64,000 bases of DNA from Bacteroidales bacterium (GTDB taxonomy: Bacteria; Bacteroidota; Bacteroidia; Bacteroidales; ML635J-15). Where the stretch lies: assembly GCA_016937855.1 (NCBI GenBank), contig JAFGVU010000045.1, positions 1-64,000 of the forward strand, given 5' to 3'. Under the pieces are notes generated by a model. It was not told where the DNA came from and searched no databases. It worked only from the letters and a program-made list of their open reading frames with translations. The translations under genes were made by a program, and so were the position numbers. Shown one piece after another: positions 18,563 through 27,385 of this stretch. How positions within the stretch are numbered: the stretch's first letter is position 1; each line of letters begins with the position of its first letter.

Positions 18563-20053
18563 TTATTTATTGTCCCTTTTTACGAAAAACTGAAAGATCT
18601 TTTTTAGCATGTCGCTTGTCTCAGGGGAATATCCAGCTATTAAAAGAGGAAGGATATAGATTATTGATATGATGGCACTTCTAACGAACAAATCAATTAT
18701 TAGTGATCCAAAATCCGGTATCAACCAAGAAATAAAATAAGCAAAACCACCCAATAATATCATTACCAAATGCTTGTAATTATATGGTTGCGCATTAAAC
18801 TTTATTTTTACATAAACAATTTGAATAAGACCAACTGAAACAAAAGAAATAAAAGATGCTAGAGCAGCTCCGTCAATTCCATAATCGGGTAATAGAACAA
18901 TGTTTAATACAACAATAAGAACTATAAGAAAGAGCATCAAATAACTATGTTGTCGATAATATTTACTGTACTGAATTATTACACCGCTAATTGCAGAAAC
19001 ACTTTGAACAACAAATGCCAACGAAATAAATAGAATTACATATCGTCCTGATTCAAACTCGGCAGGTAAAAATTTCATAATGTTATTTATATTCCCCCAA
19101 ATAAGAATAAACATAAAAACACTTAGCAATAGTAAATTGTGAGTGCTTTGAGAATAAATGTTTTTTATTTTACCCCAATTATCTTGTTTAATATCTTCGC
19201 CAATAATTGAACTGGATATTCTGATAAGTGCACGTGCCGGTAAAAGAATAATTGTCCCAAAAAAGAATGCAGTAGAATAAACTCCTGTTGCACTAAGATC
19301 GCAATAGTGATTGATTAAATATCTATCAACTTGAAAAACTGCAATTGTACTAAAACCGGAAATAAGTCCAAAAGCAGCCACACTAATTATTTCTCGAATA
19401 AATTTTTTATCCAGAATCAAAAAAGATGGTTTTATGCTCAGTTGATTTTTATACAGCAGCAATAAGCAAATCAGCAATAAAGGCACACCATAAGCTATGG
19501 TATAGTAGATTATAAATGCATGAAAATCGAAAACATCTAAATAAAACAAAATAATTCCTGCAAGATTTAATATCCGCAACAGAAACTCTTTTACAAAAAG
19601 TCCAAAGGATGCATTAAATAGAACTCTATTGTATGAATCAACTAATAAATAAAATATAGAAATAAAAATTAGCGGAATAAGCAAATAAACATATTCTGCA
19701 AAAAGTGGTGAGGACTGAACATTTGAATTGACGAGAAAAGGTTTCCAGATGTAATATGCAATTGCACAAATTATAAAACCTAGAGTTCCAACTGATAATA
19801 GCAGAAAAAGAAAACCATTGTTTTTGTTTTTTGAGTCTTTAAAATATGGAAATAGCTTAACGCTAACATTCATAAAACCTAAAGTCCCAAGTTGTCCAAA
19901 TATTGCAGAAAGAGAGATTAACAAATTTGTTAAGCCGATTTCGGCTGTCGAAAAAATCTGTGGCATTATTAGTCCAATATTGATAAAACCAATAATTGCG
20001 CCTAATGCCGAATAGGCAGAACCCTTTATAGTTTGTCTAGCAATAATGCCCAT
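18563..20053 (-). CDS. Polysaccharide biosynthesis flippase (MOP superfamily, Wzx-like)
   Basis: 496 residues with 12-14 predicted transmembrane segments and the N-terminal KGSAYSALGAIIGFINIGLIMP pattern of lipid-linked oligosaccharide flippases. Such proteins move undecaprenyl-linked sugars across the inner membrane. It starts 10 bp after the IPExxxVDY gene, so it is the last member of the acpP-fabF-rnc operon. In relatives I recall, pyruvate kinase often follows at this place. A second flippase with only family-level resemblance is at 26057-27376. Confidence 0.88.
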   Translation of the reverse strand: MGIIARQTIKGSAYSALGAIIGFINIGLIMPQIFSTAEIGLTNLLISLSAIFGQLGTLGFMNVSVKLFPYFKDSKNKNNGFLFLLLSVGTLGFIICAIAYYIWKPFLVNSNVQSSPLFAEYVYLLIPLIFISIFYLLVDSYNRVLFNASFGLFVKEFLLRILNLAGIILFYLDVFDFHAFIIYYTIAYGVPLLLICLLLLYKNQLSIKPSFLILDKKFIREIISVAAFGLISGFSTIAVFQVDRYLINHYCDLSATGVYSTAFFFGTIILLPARALIRISSSIIGEDIKQDNWGKIKNIYSQSTHNLLLLSVFMFILIWGNINNIMKFLPAEFESGRYVILFISLAFVVQSVSAISGVIIQYSKYYRQHSYLMLFLIVLIVVLNIVLLPDYGIDGAALASFISFVSVGLIQIVYVKIKFNAQPYNYKHLVMILLGGFAYFISWLIPDFGSLIIDLFVRSAIISIIYILPLLIAGYSPETSDMLKKIFQFFVKRDNK

Positions 20054-20063
20054 AAATTGACTT

Positions 20064-20483
20064 TTAGAAAAGGAGTTTTTCTTTTGACTTTAGCTTTTCA
20101 GGCTCCAGACTAAAGACAGCAGTAATACCATCTTCTTTTTTTAAATTTGTCATTATAATCTCGTCAATGTGTGTTTCTTCGTCACTATTTACAATAATAA
20201 AATAATCAATATTTTTTAACTCTTCAATTAAAAAACCTTCCATTCCTTTATTTGCAACTAGTTTTATGTCTGGGAATTTATATTTGTCTTCAATTTCGAA
20301 CACACTAAAAACCAAATATTCGGTAAACCTTGGGTCGATAATTTGCAGCGATTCGGATTTTACAAATTCGCTTTTAAGTATTTTGCTCAATCGCCAAGAA
20401 ATTTTGTAGTCTTCTTCGGCAGAAGAAATTCCTATTAGTTTAAAATTGAACTGTGGTTTATATTTAAGCTTTTTCGTCTTCAT
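20064..20483 (-). CDS. IPExxxVDY family protein
   Basis: 139 residues, unknown function. The family is named for a conserved motif near the C-terminal half; here the matching stretch is FLIEELKNIDYFIIV, a diverged form. It is restricted to Bacteroidota and usually encoded directly after rnc, as here (39 bp after the rnc stop). The protein is soluble with mixed alpha/beta character and has no signal peptide. A role linked to RNase III or fatty-acid genes is suggested only by position. Confidence 0.8.
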   Translation of the reverse strand: MKTKKLKYKPQFNFKLIGISSAEEDYKISWRLSKILKSEFVKSESLQIIDPRFTEYLVFSVFEIEDKYKFPDIKLVANKGMEGFLIEELKNIDYFIIVNSDEETHIDEIIMTNLKKEDGITAVFSLEPEKLKSKEKLLF

Positions 20484-20522
20484 TTATGCAAATGTAAACA
20501 TTATAACTTAAACTTCAGAGTT

Positions 20523-21242
20523 TTATTTACTATTACATTTTATTTTTTTAAGTGCATTTTTCGATGCAATCTGCTCTGCTTCTTTCTTTGACCAACCCTT
20601 ACCGCTTGCCACATATTGGCTATTAATACAAATTTCGCAAATAAAATGTTGGTTTTTTTCGTTAAGTTCAACGTTTTCGAATGTATCAATCAAAAGATCG
20701 AGTTTACACTTCTGAATATGTTGCAAAAGTCTTGATTTATAATCTGTATTCTGTGTAATGAGATTTGATAAGTCGAAATGTTTGTCAACTATTGATTTCA
20801 AAAATTTACCACAATAACTATATCCTCTATCATAAAAAATCGCTCCAACAATAGCTTCAAAAGAGTTCCCTCCCATGTTTTTCATTACATTCTGAGTCGA
20901 AGTTCTGTATTCCATTAGTCCAGGTATATCGAGGTCGCTAGCGATTTTGTTTAATGTTTTTCGGTTTACGATTGTTGATCTGAGAATAGACAGTTTTCCC
21001 TCGTCAGCTTTTGGAAAATAAACAAATAAAATATCGCTTATAATAGCATTCATTATGGCGTCACCAACAAACTCGAGTCGCTCATTATTGCTGTTTCTGT
21101 TGTTGTTTTTCCCAACAGCTGACGCATGTCTTAGGGCTTGTTTATAATAAAACAAATCCCGAGGTTTAAACCCAAGGATTTGAATTAGTTTTTTTTGAAG
21201 TAATTTATCGGATTCTGATTTTTTACCGAAAAAAGAAAACAT
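20523..21242 (-). CDS. rnc: Ribonuclease III
   Basis: 239 residues. It cleaves double-stranded RNA in rRNA and mRNA maturation. The N-terminal catalytic domain has the signature NERLEFVGDAIMN and the second acidic motif NSFEAIVGAIFYDRGY. The C-terminal double-stranded RNA-binding domain (about 165-235) ends with KEAEQIASKNALKKI. The start is 8 bp after the fabF stop. In plasmid-borne or 23S IVS systems RNase III removes intervening sequences, which is of interest because an IVS-type four-helix gene lies at 25596. Confidence 0.95.
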   Translation of the reverse strand: MFSFFGKKSESDKLLQKKLIQILGFKPRDLFYYKQALRHASAVGKNNNRNSNNERLEFVGDAIMNAIISDILFVYFPKADEGKLSILRSTIVNRKTLNKIASDLDIPGLMEYRTSTQNVMKNMGGNSFEAIVGAIFYDRGYSYCGKFLKSIVDKHFDLSNLITQNTDYKSRLLQHIQKCKLDLLIDTFENVELNEKNQHFICEICINSQYVASGKGWSKKEAEQIASKNALKKIKCNSK

Positions 21243-21250
21243 TTGATACT

Positions 21251-22501
21251 TTATTCGTATTTTTTGAAAATAACTGATGTATTGTGTCCTCCAAATCCAA
21301 AAGTATTACTTAGAGCATATTTCACATCTCTTTTTTGTGCAGTATGCAAAGTCAAGTTTAGTTTTGGATCAATTTCGGGATCTATTTGTTGGTGATTAAT
21401 AGTTGGAGGAATAATGCTATCGTTTATTGCTTTGATGCAAAACATTGCTTCCATAGCTCCGGCAGCACCTAATAAATGACCGACTATAGATTTAGTAGAA
21501 CTTATATTTAAGTTATATGCATGTTCACCGAAAATTTCTTTAATAGCAAAAAGCTCCGAAAGATCGCCACGAGGAGTTGCTGTACCATGAGCATTGATAT
21601 AATCAATGTCTTCAGGTTTAATACCTGCATCAGCTAATGCGTTTCTCATAACAATTGCAGCACCACGTCCTTCAGGATGTGGAGCAGTAAGATGGTGTGC
21701 ATCAGCAGACATACCAACACCTACAACTTCGGCGTAAATTTTTGCACCTCTGGCTTTTGCATGCTCATATTCTTCAAGGATCATTGCGGCACCGCCTTCA
21801 CCCATAACAAATCCACTACGAGTTGCACAAAATGGTCTTGATGCAGTTTTATATTCTTCGTTATTTGCTGATATTGCCATCATAGATTGAAATCCACCCA
21901 TGCCAATTTCGTTTATTGCAGCTTCGGAACCTCCGGTAACCATTGTATCGGCCATACCAAGACGAATGATATTAAAGGAATCGATAATTGCATTAGTTGA
22001 AGATGCACATGCAGAAACAGTACAATAATTTGGTCCCATCATACCATATTTCATGGAAATGTGACCTGCTGCGATATCAGAAATGATTTTTGGAATGAAA
22101 AAAGGACTGAATCGAGGAGTGTAATCACCCTCGATATAGCCCTTAACTTCTTGATAAAAAGTTTCAACTCCACCAATACCCGATGCCCAAATTACACCCG
22201 TACGCTCTTTGTCAACAGATTCGAGGTCAAGACCTGAGTCTAAAACAGCTTCGTCGGCTGCAATCAAAGCAAATTGTGTAAATCTGTCGATTTTCTTTGC
22301 TTCTTTACGATCGAAATACTGGTTGGGGTCATAGTTTTTTACTTCGCAAGCAAATCTTGTTTTAAACTTACTAGCATCATAGTGTGTTATCCAATCTATG
22401 CCGCTAACTCCGTTTTTTACGTTCTCCCAAGTTTCATCTGTGTTTGAACCAACGGGCGATAATGTGCCCAGACCGGTTACTACAACTCTTTTCAAAGTCA
22501 T
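21251..22501 (-). CDS. fabF: Beta-ketoacyl-ACP synthase II
   Basis: 416 residues, the normal length. It condenses malonyl-ACP with a growing acyl-ACP in fatty-acid elongation. The catalytic Cys is in VSACASSTNAI, the two active-site histidines in NAHGTATPRGD and GHLLGAAGAMEA, and the glycine-rich C-terminus reads NTFGFGGHN. It lies 27 bp after acpP and 8 bp before rnc, the standard order in the phylum. Confidence 0.96.
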   Translation of the reverse strand: MTLKRVVVTGLGTLSPVGSNTDETWENVKNGVSGIDWITHYDASKFKTRFACEVKNYDPNQYFDRKEAKKIDRFTQFALIAADEAVLDSGLDLESVDKERTGVIWASGIGGVETFYQEVKGYIEGDYTPRFSPFFIPKIISDIAAGHISMKYGMMGPNYCTVSACASSTNAIIDSFNIIRLGMADTMVTGGSEAAINEIGMGGFQSMMAISANNEEYKTASRPFCATRSGFVMGEGGAAMILEEYEHAKARGAKIYAEVVGVGMSADAHHLTAPHPEGRGAAIVMRNALADAGIKPEDIDYINAHGTATPRGDLSELFAIKEIFGEHAYNLNISSTKSIVGHLLGAAGAMEAMFCIKAINDSIIPPTINHQQIDPEIDPKLNLTLHTAQKRDVKYALSNTFGFGGHNTSVIFKKYE

Positions 22502-22528
22502 ACTAGTAAAGTTTAGTTAACAATAAAA

Positions 22529-22765
22529 TTACTTAACGTGTTCTTCCATGTAGCTTATCGCATCGCCTACGGTGCCGATTTTCTCAGCATCCTGATCTGA
22601 AATGGAAATCTCAAATTCTTTTTCAAATTCCATAATCAATTCAACTGTGTCTAATGAGTCTGCTCCAAGATCATTTGTGAAACTTGCTTCTGGAGTTACT
22701 TCTGTTTCGTCAACACCTAGTTTATCAACGATAATACTTTTTACTCTTGATGTAATGTCTGACAT
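22529..22765 (-). CDS. acpP: Acyl carrier protein
   Basis: 78 residues, acidic. It carries acyl intermediates on a 4'-phosphopantetheine arm attached to Ser37 of the [10 protein letters not shown] motif. First gene of the acpP-fabF-rnc-IPExxxVDY-flippase unit, with a good promoter at 22839-22808 on the minus strand. Confidence 0.97.
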   Translation of the reverse strand: MSDITSRVKSIIVDKLGVDETEVTPEASFTNDLGADSLDTVELIMEFEKEFEISISDQDAEKIGTVGDAISYMEEHVK

Positions 22766-22807
22766 AATTAATAATTTTGAATTAATAAATTAATTACTTT
22801 TGCGGTG

Positions 22808-22839
22808 CAAATTAACGAAAATCATTTATTACAGTCAAA
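22808..22839 (-). promoter_or_regulatory. Promoter of the acpP operon
   Basis: Minus strand: TTTTG near 22839, a 20-bp spacer, then TTAATTTG (22815-22808), directly followed by CACC. This is one mismatch from the TAnnTTTG box, 42 bp before the acpP start. Confidence 0.6.
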
Positions 22840-22917
22840 ACTTTTAACAATATTTTTATCAACAATTTTTGTAAGTGTCTGATTTTCAACACTTAAGATG
22901 CAAAGAAATATCAGTTT

Positions 22918-23508
22918 ATGAAAAACACAGTCAATTTAGCCCTATTTGCCTCAGGATCAGGCACTAACGTCGAAAACATAATTCATTATTTTAATGATTA
23001 TTCAACAATTAATGTTTGCTGTATTCTATGCAATAACAGCAATGCAGGAGTTATTGAACGAGCTAATAGACTTGGTGTAGATATTTTGGTCTTTAATAGG
23101 GCAAATTTCTATGATTCGGACATCGTAATCGACTATTTACGTCATAAAAACGTTGATTTAATTGTTCTTGCGGGATTTTTATGGCTCATTCCCGAAAAAA
23201 TTATTGTATCGTATAATAATAAAATCATAAATATCCACCCTGCCTTATTGCCAAAATATGGTGGTAAAGGTATGTATGGAAATGCTGTCCATAAAGCTGT
23301 TTTTGAAAATAAAGATGAATATACGGGTATAACCATACATTATGTAAATAAAGACTACGACAAAGGAGATATTATTTTTCAGGAAAGCATTAAAATTGAT
23401 GCGGAAGACAGCCCTGATTCTATTGCCGACAAGGTTCACAAGTTAGAATATACATATTATCCTACAATAATTAAAAAAATAGCAGTAAATTTGCAACATA
23501 ACAATTGA
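22918..23508 (+). CDS. purN: Phosphoribosylglycinamide formyltransferase
   Basis: 196 residues. It transfers a formyl group from 10-formyltetrahydrofolate to GAR, the third step of purine synthesis. The substrate phosphate loop is ASGSGTNVENI (about 11-21). The catalytic Asn105 and His107 are in NIHPALLPKYGGKGMYG, and a D-K-G-D-I-I segment near residue 150 provides the conserved aspartate. The gene is divergent from acpP and has a 152-bp shared upstream region. Confidence 0.95.
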   Translation: MKNTVNLALFASGSGTNVENIIHYFNDYSTINVCCILCNNSNAGVIERANRLGVDILVFNRANFYDSDIVIDYLRHKNVDLIVLAGFLWLIPEKIIVSYNNKIINIHPALLPKYGGKGMYGNAVHKAVFENKDEYTGITIHYVNKDYDKGDIIFQESIKIDAEDSPDSIADKVHKLEYTYYPTIIKKIAVNLQHNN

Positions 23509-23573
23509 TTATTAACTGCAGAAGAATCTCAAAATTATAATCGAGATAAATATCTGCATCAAAATATTTACGT

Positions 23574-24617
23574 ATGATGAACATTTTTAAACAACTAATT
23601 GTATTTGGTTTATTATTAATAAGTATAAACTTGTTTTCTCAAATCCCTGCAGGGTATTACGATAGTGCGGAAGGGCTTGAAGATGAACTGTTAAGACAAG
23701 CCTTACATAATATTATTGATGATCACGACCCTGTATCGTATGATGATTTGTGGGATGTTTACGAGGACTCAGACAAACGAGCCGATGGTAAAGTTTGGGA
23801 TATGTATTCTACATGTAATTTCAACTTTGGATCTGATCAATGTGGAAATTATCAAAATATTTGCGACTGTTTTAATCGCGAACACACAGTACCTCAAAGT
23901 TGGTTTAATGATGCCAGCCCTATGGTTACCGATGCCCATCATGTTGTTCCCACAGACGGCAAGGTTAATGGGTATAGATCAAATTGGCCATATGGAGAAT
24001 GTACATCAGGGACCAGTTATGGTACAGGACGATTAGGCTCGTGCACCTACCCGGGTTATAGCGGGACAGTTTTTGAACCTGATGATGAGTATAAAGGAGA
24101 TTTTGCAAGAATTTACTTTTATATGGCTACTCGTTATATGGATGTAATGTCAAGCTGGCCCGGCGGAGCTTCGTTTAGCGGTAATAATTTTAGCGAATGG
24201 ACAAGAAAAATGTTGCTTGATTGGCACCACGACGACCCCGTTTCACCAAAGGAAGTTGCTCGCAATAACGCAGTATATTCGCATCAAGATAACAGAAATC
24301 CATTTATCGACAATCCAATATGGGCAGATGCTATTTGGGATCCGGACTACATGCCAAGTTTTACAGCAATTTCTGAATCATATTTTGCAGTTTATCCAAA
24401 TCCGGCAAAAGATTTCCTAGAAATTAAACAAAATATTATTCTTCACGGACAGTCTGTCGTAATTATGTCTGACGTAAGCGGTAGAGTAATTGTAGAATCA
24501 AAGTTAGAAAATAATTTACAAATAGATTTGTCGAAATTCCCTGAAGGCCTATACATTATTTCCATTATTAATAATGGAAAACAGGTCTATTGCAAAAAGA
24601 TTAGTGTTATCAGATAG
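23574..24617 (+). CDS. Secreted endonuclease I with T9SS C-terminal sorting domain
   Basis: 347 residues. A signal peptide ends at LFSQ (about residue 22; M1 and M2 are both possible starts). The body is an EndA/NucM-type nuclease with REHTVPQSWF, DAHHVVPTDGKVNGYRSN and WPYGE, the beta-beta-alpha-metal nuclease signature. The last 75 residues are a type A sorting domain starting YFAVYPNPAKDFLEI, so it is exported through the outer membrane by T9SS. It probably degrades extracellular DNA for nutrients or biofilm turnover. A YPNPA-type tail also ends the hydrolases at 31274 and 32777. Confidence 0.92.
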   Translation: MMNIFKQLIVFGLLLISINLFSQIPAGYYDSAEGLEDELLRQALHNIIDDHDPVSYDDLWDVYEDSDKRADGKVWDMYSTCNFNFGSDQCGNYQNICDCFNREHTVPQSWFNDASPMVTDAHHVVPTDGKVNGYRSNWPYGECTSGTSYGTGRLGSCTYPGYSGTVFEPDDEYKGDFARIYFYMATRYMDVMSSWPGGASFSGNNFSEWTRKMLLDWHHDDPVSPKEVARNNAVYSHQDNRNPFIDNPIWADAIWDPDYMPSFTAISESYFAVYPNPAKDFLEIKQNIILHGQSVVIMSDVSGRVIVESKLENNLQIDLSKFPEGLYIISIINNGKQVYCKKISVIR

Positions 24618-24710
24618 TTCCTCTAATTCTCAGTTTGTGTACAAAAAGTATTAGGTTTCTACCTCACTAAACTTTTTTATTGTTTATACAACAATATTCT
24701 CCATTTTTTA

Positions 24711-24718
24711 TAAGTTTG
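24711..24718 (+). promoter_or_regulatory. -7 promoter box TAAGTTTG before ribE
   Basis: TAAGTTTG fits TAnnTTTG and lies 26 bp before the ribE start. The nearest upstream TTG (24680) is 28 bp away, too far for the usual spacing. No FMN riboswitch fold is visible in the leader. Confidence 0.4.
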
Positions 24719-24744
24719 TAAATTAAATTTTAAAACTTAAAATT

Positions 24745-25356
24745 ATGTTTTCAGGTATAGTAGAAGAAACCGCAAAAATCGTAAAAATCGAGCAAGACAA
24801 AACAAATTTTCACTATTATCTTAACTGTTCGTTTGCCGACCAGTTAAAAATAGATCAAAGTGTTGCACATAACGGAGTTTGTCTCACGGTTGTTGATGTT
24901 GACAAAAACGAAAAAGTTTACAAAGTAACTGCTGTTCAGGAAACACTCGACAAGTCAAACCTGGGCTTACTAAATGTTGGCGATAAAGTAAACATCGAAC
25001 GCAGTATGACAATGGACAAACTTCTCGATGGACACATGGTTCAAGGTCATGTTGATCAAACAGCTGTGTGCACTGAGATTAAAGAAGTGGACGGAAGCTG
25101 GTATTTTACTTTTCAATATGATAAATCGAAAGGAAATATTACTGTAGAAAAAGGATCTGTTTCTGTAAATGGTGTTAGTTTAACAGTGGTTAATTCCAGA
25201 GATGATAAATTCTCAGTAGCAATTATTCCTTTTACATACGATGTTACAAATTTTCATACCTTTAAATTAGGTAGCGTTGTAAATCTCGAATTCGATATTA
25301 TTGGCAAATACATTCAAAAAATAATGGCTGGATATCTTGAGAATTTGCAAAAATAA
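24745..25356 (+). CDS. ribE: Riboflavin synthase, alpha subunit
   Basis: 203 residues. It dismutates two 6,7-dimethyl-8-ribityllumazine molecules to riboflavin. The N-terminal MFSGIVEETA start is diagnostic. Two lumazine-binding barrels are visible: NGVCLTVVDV in the first half and VNGVSLTVVNS in the second, with the inter-barrel GHMVQGHVD motif. The gene ends exactly where a tandem repeat and the four-helix-bundle insertion begin, so its 3' region may have been the insertion site. Confidence 0.96.
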   Translation: MFSGIVEETAKIVKIEQDKTNFHYYLNCSFADQLKIDQSVAHNGVCLTVVDVDKNEKVYKVTAVQETLDKSNLGLLNVGDKVNIERSMTMDKLLDGHMVQGHVDQTAVCTEIKEVDGSWYFTFQYDKSKGNITVEKGSVSVNGVSLTVVNSRDDKFSVAIIPFTYDVTNFHTFKLGSVVNLEFDIIGKYIQKIMAGYLENLQK

Positions 25357-25487
25357 AATTCAAAAATTCAAAATCCAAAATTCTAAATCCTAAAATCTAA
25401 AACCTAAATTCAAAAATTCAAAATCCAAAATTCTAAATCCTAAAATCTAAAACCTAAATTCAAAAATTCAAAATCCAAAATTCTAAA
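25357..25487. repeat. 50-bp tandem repeat, about 2.6 copies
   Basis: An exact 50-bp unit starts at 25357, 25407 and 25457, and the third copy diverges after 25487. Within each unit there are shorter A-rich pieces of the AATTCAAAA/CCAAAATTC type. The array lies between ribE and the four-helix gene and merges into the left inverted repeat of that element. It has no spacers, so it is not a CRISPR. Confidence 0.95.
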
Positions 25488-26059
25488 CTCAAAACTATAA
25501 ATTCTAAACTATAAACACTAAACACTCATAACTTTAGGCACTCAAGGCACTTTAAAAACTCAAAACTCTATACACTCATAACTAAAAATATAAGAATGGA
25601 ATTTAACGAGCCAAATGTGATATATAACTTAGAAGAAAGGACATTACAATTTGCGAAAAGAGTAAGGGCCTTTACAAAAAAACTTCCAAGGAGTATTGAA
25701 AATATTGAAGATATTAAGCAACTCACAAAAGCATCAGGCTCGCAAGGAGCAAACTATATAGAAGCAAATGAAAGCATAAGTAAAAAAGACTTTGTTTACA
25801 GAATAAAAATAAGCAGAAAAGAAGCAAAAGAAAGTGGTTTCTTCCTTAAACTAGTTGACACAAATAATGATGTTGAATTAGAAAATGAGAGGCAATCATT
25901 GATTCAGGAAGCAGTTGAATTAACAAAAATATTCGGTTCGATAGTTACTAAAACCGAACGAAATTTAATCCAATAACTTTAATCACAGAATGTCTGGAAA
26001 GTTTCACATAATTTTACATACTTTTGATTATTGTTTAGAATTTTGAGTTTAGAATTTTG
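25476..26059 (+). mobile_element. Inverted-repeat-flanked insertion carrying a four-helix-bundle (S23/IVS-type) gene
   Basis: A perfect 19-bp inverted repeat bounds this segment: CAAAATTCTAAACTCAAAA at 25476-25494 and its exact reverse complement at 26041-26059. Further related A/T-rich pieces surround both arms. The only gene inside is the 126-residue four-helix-bundle protein; there is no transposase. S23-type genes are known to ride on intervening sequences in 23S rRNA and on similar stem-forming elements, and this copy is intergenic. Mobility by an outside enzyme, or through RNA, is inferred. Confidence 0.65.
25596..25976 (+). CDS. Four-helix-bundle protein (23S rRNA intervening sequence / S23 family)
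   Basis: 126 residues, all-helical. The family signature GSQGANYIEANESISKKDFVYRIKISRKEAKES is split over the central helices (about 48-85). The family (TIGR02436) was first seen in 23S rRNA intervening sequences and is related to the Avd accessory proteins of diversity-generating retroelements. Here there is no reverse transcriptase or variable repeat nearby. Positive surface charge suggests nucleic-acid binding, but the function is not known. It is the only gene inside the inverted-repeat element. Confidence 0.88.
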   Translation: MEFNEPNVIYNLEERTLQFAKRVRAFTKKLPRSIENIEDIKQLTKASGSQGANYIEANESISKKDFVYRIKISRKEAKESGFFLKLVDTNNDVELENERQSLIQEAVELTKIFGSIVTKTERNLIQ

Positions 26060-27376
26060 AATTTAAAAAAACATATTACCAACGTTAGAGCCCTGCAGTT
26101 CTTTCAGATATTTCGATTCGGAGTATTATTATTAATTAGTATTATTTTTACTAAATCCGATTTGGGTATTGGTCAGATCGGAGTTTACGAAACTTTCTTA
26201 TTAATTGCAGGTGCTGTTAGTTTCTTTTGGATTGGAGGAATGTTGCAATCGTTATTAAGTATATCAGAAAACAACAAGAGTTTTGGAACAGAAAAAAACT
26301 CTCCGGTTTTCTTTAATACCTTTTTACTATTTACGATTTTTAGCGCATTTGCGGCAATTGTAGTATATGTCATGCAGCCGGTTTTTGCCGACATGTTTAG
26401 CCTAAACGGACATCAAATACCTTACATGAAAATTTTATTCATGTATATTATTGTCTCAGGCCCTGTAAATTTGATTGAGTATATCTATTTATTGCGGAAT
26501 AAGAGTTTAAATATTCTATTATACGGCATATTAACATTTGGAGCTCAACTTTTTTGTGTAACCGTACCAATACTTTTAGGTTACGATCTTGGATACGGCC
26601 TATACGGACTGGTACTTATTAATATTATCCGATTTATCTGGCTAGTTATCATTGTTTTTAAATACTCTCGAATACAATTCTCCTTTGAGTACATAAAAGA
26701 ATATTTAATATTATCGACACCATTGGTTTTAAGCATATTAATAAGTGGAAGCGCTCAATACATAGATAGCTTCATAATATCATACAAATACGACGAAGCA
26801 ACTTTTGCTGTTTTCAGATACGGAGCAAGAGAACTCCCTTTTATTGTATTACTCATATCTGCATTTGGAAATGCAATGACTCCCAGATTTTCGAACCCAT
26901 CAAATATAAATTCTGCCAGTACTGAATTAAAAAGCGGGACAAAGCGCCTGATGCATTTTTTATTCCCAACATCTATCCTCTTTATTTTAACAAGTAAATA
27001 CCTTTATCCTATAGTTTTTAGTCCGGAATTTGGCGAAAGTGCTATAATATTTAACATCTATATTCTGATAGTTGTAACGCGGTTTGTCTTTGCCAGAATA
27101 ATACTAATTGGCCTTAAAAAAACAAAAACCATATTTTATTCTTCGATAATAGAAATCGTTCTTAATGTTGCTTTAAGCTTATTGTTTATTCAGTATTGGG
27201 GAATAGCCGGAGTAGCATACGCAACAGTAGTTTCCTACATTATTGAAAAGCTATACCTTGTAATTGTTTTATCAAAAAAATACAAAATCGACTTAATACA
27301 ATATTTAGACATAAAAGTTTATCTAATTTATTCAACAATTTTGATTTTAGCATTTATTTTAAGCATATTTCTTTAA
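26057..27376 (+). CDS. Polysaccharide biosynthesis flippase (Wzx-like)
   Basis: 439 residues with about 12 transmembrane segments, MOP superfamily, without an obvious substrate signature. The frame begins at a TTG (26057-26059) that forms the last three bases of the right inverted repeat of the preceding insertion. The next in-frame ATG is about 60 codons in and would remove the first helices, so the native start appears to have been replaced or lost. Translation from the TTG is plausible. The downstream asparagine-synthase-like gene follows after 9 bp, suggesting a two-gene polysaccharide unit. Confidence 0.82.
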   Translation: MNLKKHITNVRALQFFQIFRFGVLLLISIIFTKSDLGIGQIGVYETFLLIAGAVSFFWIGGMLQSLLSISENNKSFGTEKNSPVFFNTFLLFTIFSAFAAIVVYVMQPVFADMFSLNGHQIPYMKILFMYIIVSGPVNLIEYIYLLRNKSLNILLYGILTFGAQLFCVTVPILLGYDLGYGLYGLVLINIIRFIWLVIIVFKYSRIQFSFEYIKEYLILSTPLVLSILISGSAQYIDSFIISYKYDEATFAVFRYGARELPFIVLLISAFGNAMTPRFSNPSNINSASTELKSGTKRLMHFLFPTSILFILTSKYLYPIVFSPEFGESAIIFNIYILIVVTRFVFARIILIGLKKTKTIFYSSIIEIVLNVALSLLFIQYWGIAGVAYATVVSYIIEKLYLVIVLSKKYKIDLIQYLDIKVYLIYSTILILAFILSIFL

Positions 27377-27385
27377 TATTCAGAG

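Noticed and set aside
24618-24744. FMN riboswitch before ribE
   Set aside because: The conserved RFN elements are not visible in this AT-rich leader.
25357-25487. CRISPR array
   Set aside because: The 50-bp copies are contiguous with no unique spacers and no cas genes are near.
25357-26059. Diversity-generating retroelement because of the Avd-like four-helix gene
   Set aside because: No reverse transcriptase, template repeat or variable repeat is present nearby.
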